Source of the DNA: Pantoea cypripedii | GTDB lineage: Bacteria > Pseudomonadota > Gammaproteobacteria > Enterobacterales > Enterobacteriaceae | DNA length: 64,000 bases | Reading direction: 5' to 3' | NCBI RefSeq assembly: GCF_011395035.1 | Contig: NZ_CP024768.1 | Span: forward strand, 1,485,377-1,549,376 | Part shown: positions 51,528-59,944 of the stretch, piece by piece | How positions within the stretch are numbered: the stretch's first letter is position 1 | Layout: every line of letters starts with the position of its first letter | The notes under the pieces: model-generated | Seen by the model: only the letters and a program-made list of their open reading frames with translations | Told to the model about the DNA's origin: nothing | Databases searched by the model: none | Program-made: the position numbers and the translations under genes

Positions 51528-53726
51528 ATGCGCAAAACGCCTTTCAATCCCGGACTGAAACCGACGCTGCTGGCTGTAATGGTCAGCGCCGGTTGTTTGC
51601 CAGTGATGGCTGCTACCACCAACACCACCGCAGATGCGGCGAAAAAAGAACAGAAGACGCTGACCGTGGTGGCGACACCGCAGAATGACTTCAAACCTGG
51701 CGGGAACGATTTAGTTCCGGCCTATCTTGATGGACAGATCGCGCACGGCGGCCGTCTTGGCATGCTGGGTGAGCAGAACGCGATGGATGTGCCATTCAAC
51801 GTGATTGGCTTCACCTCCAAAGCGATTCAGGATCAACAGGCAAAAACCATTGCCGACGTTATCCGTAATGATGCCACGGTGCAAAACGTCAAAGGCTACG
51901 GCAACTTCGCGGAAAGTTATCGTATTCGTGGTTTCCGCCTCGATGGCGATGATATGACGTTTAGCGGTTTACCCGGCGTAGTGCCGCGTCAGGTGATGGA
52001 TGCTTCCCTGATTGATCGCGTTGAAATCTTCAAAGGGGCTAACGGCCTGCTGAACGGCGCAGCCAGCACCGGTGTCGGTGGCCTGATCAACCTGGAACCG
52101 AAACATGCGGATGATACCCCGCTGACCCGTGTCGGTGTTGACTACACGTCCTCCTCGCAGGTGGGTGGTAGCCTCGATATTGGCCGCCGTTTTGGTGATA
52201 ACAACCAGTTCGGCGTGCGATTTAACGCGGTTAACCGCGAAGGTGAGACTGGCGTTGATGGCGAGAAGAAACGCACCACAGCGGCGTCTATTGGACTGGA
52301 TTATCGTGGTGAGCGTTTGCGTACCTCGCTGGATTTCGGCTACCAGAAAAAAACGTTCCACGATGGTCGTATGGGCGTCAATATCAGCGGTGTAGACTCG
52401 TTGCCGGCGGTGCCTTCTAACTCCACCAATTACAGCCAGCCCTGGGTGTTCAGCAATATTGAAAACGAATGGGGCATGGCAAAAGCAGAGTATGACCTCA
52501 CCGATAGCTGGACTGCGTATGCGGCACTGGGTGCCCAGCATGCCCATGAAATCGGTAACTATGCCACGCCAAAACTGCTGAATACCGCCGGTGATGTGTC
52601 GATCAACACCTTCGAAACCAACCGCAGTCAGGACAACATGAGCGGCATGCTGGGCGTGCGTGGCAATTTCGATACCGGACCGATCTCGCATAAGGTCAAC
52701 CTGGGCTATTCTGCGCTGACCACCAACGCGAAAAACGCCTATCGCATGTCGTTGTCAGGTTACACCTACAACATTTACGATCCGGTTGATGTGGCGCGAC
52801 CGACGCCCACCTACGCGGGTGGCGAATTCTACGATCCGAAAACCACGGCCCGCACCCGCACCCAGGGCTATCTGTTGAGCGACACGCTGGGCGCATTCGA
52901 CGACACCCTGTTGTTGACGCTCGGGGCGCGCAATCAGAAAGTCTGGGTGCGTAACTACAACTACAACACCCAGGCGGAAGACGTCAGCTCGCGTTATACC
53001 GAAAGCCGCTGGATGCCTACTTACGGCATCGTGTACAAACCCTGGCAGTCGATTTCCCTGTATGCCAACCACACCGAAGCGTTGCAGCCTGGCTCAACGG
53101 CACCGACCAGCGCGGTTAACTACGGTGCGGTGACCGGTATTGCGCATTCGAAGCAGAATGAAATCGGTGTCAAAGGTGACTTTGGCCGCGTAGGGGGCAC
53201 CCTGGCGCTGTTTGAGATCAAACAGCCATCGGGCATTCTCGACAGCAACAATGTCTATGCCATGAATGGCGAACAGCGTCACCGTGGTGCGGAGCTGAAT
53301 GTATTTGGTGAACCGGTACTTGGCTTCCGTCTGAATGCCAGCGCCACCTGGATTAATCCGGAAATGGTGAAAACGGCAAAAGGCCAGTACGACGGCAAAC
53401 AGGCCATCGGCGTGCCGCGTTATAACTATGCGCTGGGCGCAGAGTACGATATCAAGCCGGTTGAGGGGCTGACCGCGACCGCGCTGTTGAACCATACCGG
53501 CCCGCAATGGGCGGATTCCGCCAACACCAAACGGATTGAGGCTTACACCACGCTGGATCTGGGTTTGCGTTATCGTACGAAGATCAATCAGAACGATGTG
53601 GTCTGGCGCGTGGCGGTGGAAAACGTCACCAACGAGAAGTATTGGGCGAATATCGACTACTCAGGGACTTACCTGACACAGGGCGATCCGCGCACCTTAA
53701 AAGTCAGCATGAGCTACGACTTTTAA
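51528..53726 (+). CDS. TonB-dependent siderophore receptor (FcuA/FhuE-like)
   Basis: 732-residue outer membrane receptor. Signal peptide at about 1-28 (ending GCLPVMA), TonB-box-like segment KTLTVVATP at about 43-51, plug domain at about 75-195 (NVIGFTSKAIQDQQAKTIAD, SYRIRGFRLDGDDM, RVEIFKGANGLLNG), then a 22-strand barrel ending with the terminal Phe (LKVSMSYDF). The family includes hydroxamate siderophore receptors such as FcuA and FhuE; the exact ligand is not readable. No siderophore biosynthesis genes are next to it. Confidence 0.92.
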   Translation: MRKTPFNPGLKPTLLAVMVSAGCLPVMAATTNTTADAAKKEQKTLTVVATPQNDFKPGGNDLVPAYLDGQIAHGGRLGMLGEQNAMDVPFNVIGFTSKAIQDQQAKTIADVIRNDATVQNVKGYGNFAESYRIRGFRLDGDDMTFSGLPGVVPRQVMDASLIDRVEIFKGANGLLNGAASTGVGGLINLEPKHADDTPLTRVGVDYTSSSQVGGSLDIGRRFGDNNQFGVRFNAVNREGETGVDGEKKRTTAASIGLDYRGERLRTSLDFGYQKKTFHDGRMGVNISGVDSLPAVPSNSTNYSQPWVFSNIENEWGMAKAEYDLTDSWTAYAALGAQHAHEIGNYATPKLLNTAGDVSINTFETNRSQDNMSGMLGVRGNFDTGPISHKVNLGYSALTTNAKNAYRMSLSGYTYNIYDPVDVARPTPTYAGGEFYDPKTTARTRTQGYLLSDTLGAFDDTLLLTLGARNQKVWVRNYNYNTQAEDVSSRYTESRWMPTYGIVYKPWQSISLYANHTEALQPGSTAPTSAVNYGAVTGIAHSKQNEIGVKGDFGRVGGTLALFEIKQPSGILDSNNVYAMNGEQRHRGAELNVFGEPVLGFRLNASATWINPEMVKTAKGQYDGKQAIGVPRYNYALGAEYDIKPVEGLTATALLNHTGPQWADSANTKRIEAYTTLDLGLRYRTKINQNDVVWRVAVENVTNEKYWANIDYSGTYLTQGDPRTLKVSMSYDF

Positions 53727-53734
53727 TCTCTCAG

Positions 53735-53754
53735 CGGGGCGCGATTGCGCCCCG
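53735..53754 (+). terminator. Hairpin after the TonB receptor gene
   Basis: GGGGCGC (53736-53742) and GCGCCCC (53747-53753) plus one closing C-G pair form a strong stem with a GATT loop, followed by TTGTCATTT. The U-tract is weak. Confidence 0.7.
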
Positions 53755-53855
53755 TTGTCATTTCCTGCGGAAATAATTCTTCATCTTTGGCCGCTTTCCA
53801 TTACACTCGATGCGTTAATGTTGCTGCTGGTTTCCTTTATTTCTATTGAGTTCAC

Positions 53856-53999
53856 ATGAGTTCACCTGCTCCACCCGATGATCACGACGAACCTTTGCGC
53901 CAGCCGCTCGACGATGCGCAGTTTGCCATTGTGGTACTTGCAGTGACCTCGGTTACCCTTATAATCTTTGTCCTGATGATGACGTTATGGATGAGCTAA
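53856..53999 (+). CDS. Small single-pass membrane protein, 47 residues
   Basis: Starts MSSPAPPDDHDEPLRQPLDD, a short acidic Pro-rich N-terminus, then one hydrophobic helix at about 24-45 (FAIVVLAVTSVTLIIFVLMM) and ends almost at once. The ribosome site is weak (TTGAG). I do not know the family. It is followed after 42 bases by another small membrane protein on the same strand, so the two may be functionally paired. Confidence 0.6.
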   Translation: MSSPAPPDDHDEPLRQPLDDAQFAIVVLAVTSVTLIIFVLMMTLWMS

Positions 54000-54041
54000 G
54001 GCTTGTTGCAACGGGTATCGGAAGCCTGCAAGGAGATGTTG

Positions 54042-54215
54042 ATGGAATCCAGAGATGACAAACTGATCGCCATAATTGGCCTGCTTTCGGCCTGTCTGAT
54101 TGGCGTGGTATTCCTGTTCACCATGACCTGGCTCACCGATGTGCGCCATCCTGCTGACCGTTCTCTCGATGTTCAAACCTGCGGTCCGAAAAACGCCGAA
54201 ACCCAGCAATCTTAA
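54042..54215 (+). CDS. Small single-pass membrane protein, 57 residues
   Basis: Starts MESRDDKLIAIIGLLSACLI; one hydrophobic helix at about 8-32, then a short polar tail with one Cys (VQTCGPKNAETQQS). AAGGAG at 54030-54035 has ideal spacing to the ATG at 54042; another ATG at 54036 directly abuts it. Family unknown. Its stop overlaps the stop of the convergent GH1-like gene. Confidence 0.65.
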   Translation: MESRDDKLIAIIGLLSACLIGVVFLFTMTWLTDVRHPADRSLDVQTCGPKNAETQQS

Positions 54216-55372
54216 TCCTGCCGCCGTTTTTGCCACTTAATCTGCTGGCTACGTAACTCCAGCGCTAAGGCCTCATGTAGCGTGCGATTGCCGTTGGGAT
54301 CCCCCAGACCAAATAATGGCCCCGGTGAACGACGATCATCAGCCCATGCCGGATACTCCACCACCGGATAAAGCGAAATGCCTTCCAGCGCCACCCCTTG
54401 TTCCAGAGCCAGCATCGCTTCTTCAGACACCTGACGCAGCCAGGGTGCGCGCGCGTCGCCCTCCGCGCCGGTTTCTGCCAGCAGCAGCGGCCGCTGATAA
54501 CGCTGCCAGCATTGCAACAACAGGCGATGCAGCGGCAGGCGTGAGGGATGGTCATCGGGTAATGGGTCACCCGGGAAAAACCAGTGGTTATCCGGATAGT
54601 AATTCAGGCCAAGGATATCAAGAAAATCTTCGCTGCCGCCCAGCTCCGGCGCATCGCGCCCGGCCAGCCAGTCCCAGGCTTCGAACTGTGCCTGATGCTG
54701 CGCATCGGCATAGGGTTTGCTATCCGGGTTAGCGGGATTGGTGGCCACCTGCACCAGCGGATCGGTCAGCACAAAACGCGCCTGCGGATAGACCTCGCGA
54801 ATCGCATGCATTGCCGCCAGCGAAGCCCGCACCAGCTGACGCTTCAGCTCCTTACCACGATCGCTGGCGTAGGGGTTAAGCCATGCGACATCTGCACCGG
54901 CCCACGACCAGAAGGAGATCTGATTGACGGGCGTGAAGAACGGCTGCTCCACGCCCTCATTACGCATCAGTTGCGCCATCGCGCGGGCGAAGCGTTCAAA
55001 ATGATCGACAAATGAGGCATGGAAGATATCGAGATGATCGGGATAACCAAAATGCATCAGCTCCCAGATGATTTGCAGATCGTGACGCGCGGCGGCGTGT
55101 ACCATCGGCAGAAAGGAGCGCCAGTCATATTCACCTGGGGTGGCTTCAATCAGATACCAGCGTGCGCCATCGCGCGCGGTCAGCAGTCCCTCCTGCTTGA
55201 GTGCGGCATAATCTTTTTCCAGCAGCATGTCATGGCCGCTGCTGATCACCATATCCAGGCGTCGCCCTCCGGCGCGACGGGCGCTGGAACAGGGAAAACT
55301 GCCCTGAAAAAAACTGCGAAACAGCCGGGGCTGATAGCGCGGGGACGGGGGAACAAGGGGGTGTTGCGCCAT
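54212..55372 (-). CDS. GH1-like (clan GH-A) glycoside hydrolase homolog with Glu-to-Gln acid/base position
   Basis: 386-residue cytoplasmic protein with the TIM-barrel pattern of family 1 glycosidases. The strand-4 motif, normally T-x-N-E, reads TPVNQISFW, placing Gln151 where the acid/base Glu is expected; the strand-7 nucleophile appears kept as Glu300 in LLLAETGAEGD. Other parts: WYLIEATPGEYDWRSFLPMV and LDILGLNYYPDNHWF. ATG at 55372 follows AGGAG. A natural Gln occurs in plant myrosinases, but whether this enzyme is active is open. Confidence 0.75.
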   Translation of the reverse strand: MAQHPLVPPSPRYQPRLFRSFFQGSFPCSSARRAGGRRLDMVISSGHDMLLEKDYAALKQEGLLTARDGARWYLIEATPGEYDWRSFLPMVHAAARHDLQIIWELMHFGYPDHLDIFHASFVDHFERFARAMAQLMRNEGVEQPFFTPVNQISFWSWAGADVAWLNPYASDRGKELKRQLVRASLAAMHAIREVYPQARFVLTDPLVQVATNPANPDSKPYADAQHQAQFEAWDWLAGRDAPELGGSEDFLDILGLNYYPDNHWFFPGDPLPDDHPSRLPLHRLLLQCWQRYQRPLLLAETGAEGDARAPWLRQVSEEAMLALEQGVALEGISLYPVVEYPAWADDRRSPGPLFGLGDPNGNRTLHEALALELRSQQIKWQKRRQD

Positions 55373-55525
55373 TTTCCTCTCCTCACGGGGCACGCCGAAT
55401 GCAGAACGTTTCGCTAAGTCTAGACTAAATTAACAGCGGGCCAGCAACTGTTACCGGAAGCCTCCGATTGCGATGCGCAGTGCGACCTCCAACAATAAGA
55501 ATATGATGAGTTTCAGGGATCCTGT

Positions 55526-56986
55526 ATGAGCGAAGCCGCACCACGCCATTCTGCGGAAAAAGACCAAAACTGGCTGAATGAAATCACGGATGCGCGCTGC
55601 GCGTCACATCCGGGCATGAGTGGGATCCATCCGCTCAATGATGGACTGGACGCCTTTGCCGCCCGTTATTTGCTGATGGGCATGGCCCGGCGCACGCTGG
55701 ATGTGCAGTATTACATCTGGCATAACGATATGTCGGGTCGTCTGCTGTTTAGCGCCTTGCTGGACGCGGCAGAGCGCGGTGTCAAAGTGCGTCTGCTGCT
55801 GGATGACAACAATACCCCCGGACTGGACGAGACCCTCGCCGAGCTGGATCGTCATCCCAATATCGCCGTCCGGTTGTTCAATCCTTTTTCCTTTCGCACG
55901 CTGCGCATGCTCGGTTATCTGACCGACTTTGCCCGGCTGAATCGCCGTATGCACAATAAAAGCCTGACGGTAGATGGTGCCGCGACCCTGGTCGGCGGGC
56001 GCAATATCGGCGATGAATATTTTGGCACCGGCGATGAACCGCTGTTTACCGATCTGGACGTGATGGCGATAGGGCCGGTGGTGCAGGAGGTGGAGCATGA
56101 TTTCGAGCGTTACTGGCACAGCAAAGCGGTGTCACCGCTGCATTGCGTGGTCGATGTTGATCACGATGGACGCCAGGCGGTACGACTGCCCACCGCCTGG
56201 CAACACAGCGAAGCGGTGCTGCGCTATATGGCCCGCCTGGAGCAATCCTCTTTTGTCAGCCAGATGGCGGAAGGGACGCTGAGTATGACCTGGGCGGCCA
56301 CGCGTTTGTTAAGCGATGATCCGCGTAAAGGGCTGGGTAAAGCGAAGCGGTCTTCCCTGTTACCCCAGCGCATGCTGGAGGTGATTGGTACGCCGCAACA
56401 GCAATTTGACATCATCTCGGCTTATTTCGTGCCGACGCGTGCCGGGGTGGCACAGTTGCTGGCGTTGAAGCGACGCGGGGTCAAAATCGCCGTGCTGACC
56501 AATTCGCTGGCAGCCAATGATGTCAGCGTGGTGCATGCCGGTTATGCGCGCTGGCGCAAGAAGCTGCTGCGTCACGGCATTGCTTTGTACGAACTGAAGC
56601 CGCAGGCCAATGCCAGCGAGGCACCGCACGACCGTGGGCTGACCGGTAACTCTGGCTCCAGCCTGCACGCCAAAACCTTTAGCGTGGATAATCGAAAAGT
56701 TTTTATCGGCTCGTTTAATTTCGACCCGCGTTCAGCGGTGCTGAATACCGAAATGGGGCTGGTGATTGAAAGCGACGAACTGGCGCAGCGCACCCATCAG
56801 CGCTTTATTCAGGGGATGCGCGATCGTGCCTGGACCTTACGTCTCGATGGCTGGGGGCGGGTGAACTGGGTGGAATATCCGGCAGAGGCGGGCGAAGTGG
56901 TCCATATCCATGAGCCGCAATGTACCTGGGTACAGCGTTTGCTGGTGCGGCTGGTATGGCGCTTGCCGATTGAGTGGTTGCTGTAA
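55526..56986 (+). CDS. clsC: Cardiolipin synthase C (YmdC)
   Basis: 486-residue phospholipase-D-superfamily enzyme making cardiolipin from PG and PE. Two HKD motifs are visible: HNKSLTVD at 143-150 and HAKTFSVD near 380, each followed by the GG/SF-N patch (GGRNIGDEYF, GSFNFDPRS). Position beside opgC is as in E. coli. E. coli ClsC works with YmdB, encoded next to it; here the upstream neighbour is the GH1-like gene and ymdB is not seen. Confidence 0.94.
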   Translation: MSEAAPRHSAEKDQNWLNEITDARCASHPGMSGIHPLNDGLDAFAARYLLMGMARRTLDVQYYIWHNDMSGRLLFSALLDAAERGVKVRLLLDDNNTPGLDETLAELDRHPNIAVRLFNPFSFRTLRMLGYLTDFARLNRRMHNKSLTVDGAATLVGGRNIGDEYFGTGDEPLFTDLDVMAIGPVVQEVEHDFERYWHSKAVSPLHCVVDVDHDGRQAVRLPTAWQHSEAVLRYMARLEQSSFVSQMAEGTLSMTWAATRLLSDDPRKGLGKAKRSSLLPQRMLEVIGTPQQQFDIISAYFVPTRAGVAQLLALKRRGVKIAVLTNSLAANDVSVVHAGYARWRKKLLRHGIALYELKPQANASEAPHDRGLTGNSGSSLHAKTFSVDNRKVFIGSFNFDPRSAVLNTEMGLVIESDELAQRTHQRFIQGMRDRAWTLRLDGWGRVNWVEYPAEAGEVVHIHEPQCTWVQRLLVRLVWRLPIEWLL

Positions 56987-56992
56987 ATAAAA

Positions 56993-57013
56993 CGGGCCAG
57001 CTAAGCTGGCCCG
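56993..57013. terminator. Bidirectional terminator clsC/opgC
   Basis: CGGGCCAGC (56993-57001) and GCTGGCCCG (57005-57013) form a perfect 9-bp stem with a TAA loop. On the minus strand a GTTTTATTT tract follows, so it best ends opgC. Confidence 0.88.
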
Positions 57014-57017
57014 GCGG

Positions 57018-58142
57018 CTATTTGCGTTGTGGTTTCCCCGAGAACAGGAAACGCAACAACGGAATGCGCAGATGGATTTCATACAACGCAAACGCCACGC
57101 CAAACACCATCAACAGGCCGAGGAAAAAACCCAGGGTATCGTTGCTGATCAGCGGCGTGATAAAAATGCCGTACAGCAGGGTGAGCGGGTGGTGCACCAG
57201 GTAAATAAACAGTGAGGCATTCACCAGATACATGATGCGTGGTGAGTGACTGTTCAGCAGCTTGTGCCCGAAGCAGAAACACACGTTCAGCATGCACAGG
57301 CCCATCAGGGTTGAAATCACGTCGTCGATTTCATACAACCAGCCATCGCCACTGCTGAAGCGCTGGTTCAGACTATAGGCAACAAATACCGCAATCGCGC
57401 CAAAGCACATCACCGGATTAAAACGGACAAACAACGCCTTCAGTGGCGGATGTTTCCAGCTCAGTGCGCCCAGCATAAAAAACGGCAGGAAGAACAGGCT
57501 TTGCATCACGGCGGTGCTGAACAGTCCATCCATCAGCCAGTTGGGCTGGAAGGTGAAAATGAGACGACGGAACACGCACCACAGCAGCGACCATGCCAGC
57601 AGGACCAGCGTCAGTTTGCCCCAGCCAACGCGGGTATAATCAATCTGACGATGCTGGCTGCGCAGCCAGCGAAAGGTGATCATTCCCAGCGTGGTGAGGA
57701 TCACCAACACCACCAGAAACCACAGATGGGAAATCAGGTCCCACACCAGCGCATTGTATTTCTGATACAGGGTGAAGCTGTCCCAATCTCCTACTTTATC
57801 CGTAAGATTTTTTAGCATAAAAAACTGCGGCAAAGTGATGAGCGGCACGGCGGTCAGCAGCGGAATACCCACGCGCTCCAGGCGGACCTTTAACCAGCGC
57901 TGTGGCTGATAGCGCAGATAAAGCATGTAGGAAAAATAGCCGGAGATGACGAAGAACACCTGCATGCGGAAGGCGTGAATAAAATCATTCAACACCGTCA
58001 GCCACATCGAGGCATCCTGGCTATTTACTGACCATCTTTGTGTGGAGTAAATCAGGGAAACGTGGAAAGGCACGCCCAATAACATTAAATAAGCTCGAAT
58101 CGAATCGAGAAAATATTCGCGTTCGGATTTTGCTGCAGTCAT
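57018..58142 (-). CDS. opgC: Glucan succinyltransferase OpgC
   Basis: 374-residue inner membrane acyltransferase (acyltransferase-3 family, ten membrane segments) that adds succinyl groups to osmoregulated periplasmic glucans. Starts with KSEREYFLDSIRAYLMLLG; conserved RMQVFFVISGYFSYML, SHLWFLVVLVILTTLG and ASLFIYLVHHPLTLLYG. ATG at 58142 preferred, with another in frame at 58148. Divergent from opgGH, as in E. coli. Confidence 0.95.
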   Translation of the reverse strand: MTAAKSEREYFLDSIRAYLMLLGVPFHVSLIYSTQRWSVNSQDASMWLTVLNDFIHAFRMQVFFVISGYFSYMLYLRYQPQRWLKVRLERVGIPLLTAVPLITLPQFFMLKNLTDKVGDWDSFTLYQKYNALVWDLISHLWFLVVLVILTTLGMITFRWLRSQHRQIDYTRVGWGKLTLVLLAWSLLWCVFRRLIFTFQPNWLMDGLFSTAVMQSLFFLPFFMLGALSWKHPPLKALFVRFNPVMCFGAIAVFVAYSLNQRFSSGDGWLYEIDDVISTLMGLCMLNVCFCFGHKLLNSHSPRIMYLVNASLFIYLVHHPLTLLYGIFITPLISNDTLGFFLGLLMVFGVAFALYEIHLRIPLLRFLFSGKPQRK

Positions 58143-58378
58143 AAGCATCCAATTGTCTGAGTCCTGGCCGGCTTCGCCCTGAAACCGGATTATGCCGGAG
58201 TAAAATTCTACCGGCTGTAAACAGGGTATACTATCAGTAGATTCTGTATCGTTTAATAATCCTAAAAGCGCATTTTCGACTTACAAATAGAGGGAACATT
58301 CGTTTACATACGCTGTCGGAAAAACGAATAATCCTTTAAGATATGCGGGTTTGATCTAAGCACACGAAAGGGGGGGAT

Positions 58379-59944
58379 GTGCTGAATATAGTGAAAAATA
58401 AGGCCGGACTGATGAAGATGCGCTGGGTTGGTGCAGCAGTTCTGCTGGCGTTGTACGCAAATAATAGCTGGGCGTTCAACCTTGATGATGTAGCAAAACA
58501 GGCTCAGGCCCTGGCAGGGAAAAGCTTTGAAGCGCCTAAGAGCAACTTACCCTCTCAGTTTCGTGAAATGAAATATGCTGATTATCAGCAGATCCAGTTT
58601 AACCACGATAAAGCTTACTGGGGCAAATTGCGTACACCGTTCAAACTGGAGTTTTATCACCAGGGTATGTATTTCGATACACCGGTGAAAATCAACGAAG
58701 TAACGGCCAATACGGTGCGTGAAATCAAGTACAACCCGGACTATTTCAACTTCGGCAACGTCAAGCATGACGCTGACGCGGTGAAAAACCTTGGTTTTGC
58801 CGGATTTAAAGTACTTTATCCGCTGAACGAAAAGGGTAAAAACGACGAGATCACCAGTTTCCTCGGTGCCAGCTACTTCCGCGTGATCGGGGCGGGCCAG
58901 GTGTATGGTCTGTCGGCGCGTGGTCTGGCGATTGATACCGCTCTGCCATCGGGCGAAGAGTTCCCGCGCTTTAAAGAGTTCTGGATCGAGCGACCAAAAC
59001 CGCAGGACAAGCAACTGGTGATCTATGCATTGCTGGATTCACCGCGCGCCTCAGGTGCGTACCGTTTTGTGGTGCGTCCGGGTAAAGAGTCCACCGTTGA
59101 TGTGCAGTCAAAAATTTATCTGCGTGACAACGTCGGCAAACTGGGTGTCGCTCCGCTGACCAGCATGTTCCTGTTTGGCGCAAATCAGCCGTCGCCGGTC
59201 AGCAATTTCCGTCAGGAATTGCATGATTCCAATGGACTTTCCATCCATGCCGGTAACGGCGAGTGGATTTGGCGTCCGCTGAATAACCCGAAACATCTGG
59301 CGGTGAGCACCTTCACCATCGAAAGCCCGAAAGGTTTTGGTTTGCTGCAACGTGGCCGCGATTTCAGCCACTATCAGGATCTTGATGACCGCTATGACCT
59401 GCGCCCGAGCGGCTGGGTAGAGCCGTTAGGTGACTGGGGCAAAGGCCATGTCGAGCTGGTGGAGATCCCCACCGCCGATGAAACCAACGACAATATCGTG
59501 GCTTTCTGGACGCCGGAAAAACTGGCTGAACCGGGTAAAGAGATGAGCTTCCAGTATCGTCTGCACTTTACCCGTGACGAAAACCTGCTGCATTCCGATG
59601 ATGTTGCCTGGGTGAAAGATACCCTGCGCTCTGCGGGTGATGTGAAGCAGTCCAATCTTGTGCGCCAGCCAGATGGCAGCATCGCCTTTACTGTTGACTT
59701 TGTCGGCAGAGCAATGAGCAAACTGCCGGAAAATACGCAGGTTGCCCCACAGGTCAGCGTGGGTAATAACGCCGAGGTGGTTGAGCAGAGCGTGCGTTAC
59801 AACCCGGTGACCAAAGGCTGGCGTCTGGTATTGCGTCTGCGCGTGAAAGATAACAAGCAGCCGACGGAAATGCGTGCGGCGCTGGTTAGCGGTGACAAGA
59901 CATTGACGGAAACCTGGAGCTATCAGTTACCAGCCAATGAATAA
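58379..59944 (+). CDS. opgG: Glucan biosynthesis protein OpgG
   Basis: Periplasmic protein needed for the branching and length of osmoregulated periplasmic glucans. 521 residues from the GTG at 58379, or 510 from the ATG at 58412 (MKMRWVGAAVLLALYANNSW), which equals the E. coli start; the GTG has a G-rich run as ribosome site. Signal peptide ends in NNSWA. Conserved parts include SQFREMKYADYQQIQFNHDK, GLAIDTALPSGEEFPRFKEF and NGEWIWRPLNNPKHL. It overlaps opgH by 8 bases. Confidence 0.96.
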   Translation: MLNIVKNKAGLMKMRWVGAAVLLALYANNSWAFNLDDVAKQAQALAGKSFEAPKSNLPSQFREMKYADYQQIQFNHDKAYWGKLRTPFKLEFYHQGMYFDTPVKINEVTANTVREIKYNPDYFNFGNVKHDADAVKNLGFAGFKVLYPLNEKGKNDEITSFLGASYFRVIGAGQVYGLSARGLAIDTALPSGEEFPRFKEFWIERPKPQDKQLVIYALLDSPRASGAYRFVVRPGKESTVDVQSKIYLRDNVGKLGVAPLTSMFLFGANQPSPVSNFRQELHDSNGLSIHAGNGEWIWRPLNNPKHLAVSTFTIESPKGFGLLQRGRDFSHYQDLDDRYDLRPSGWVEPLGDWGKGHVELVEIPTADETNDNIVAFWTPEKLAEPGKEMSFQYRLHFTRDENLLHSDDVAWVKDTLRSAGDVKQSNLVRQPDGSIAFTVDFVGRAMSKLPENTQVAPQVSVGNNAEVVEQSVRYNPVTKGWRLVLRLRVKDNKQPTEMRAALVSGDKTLTETWSYQLPANE

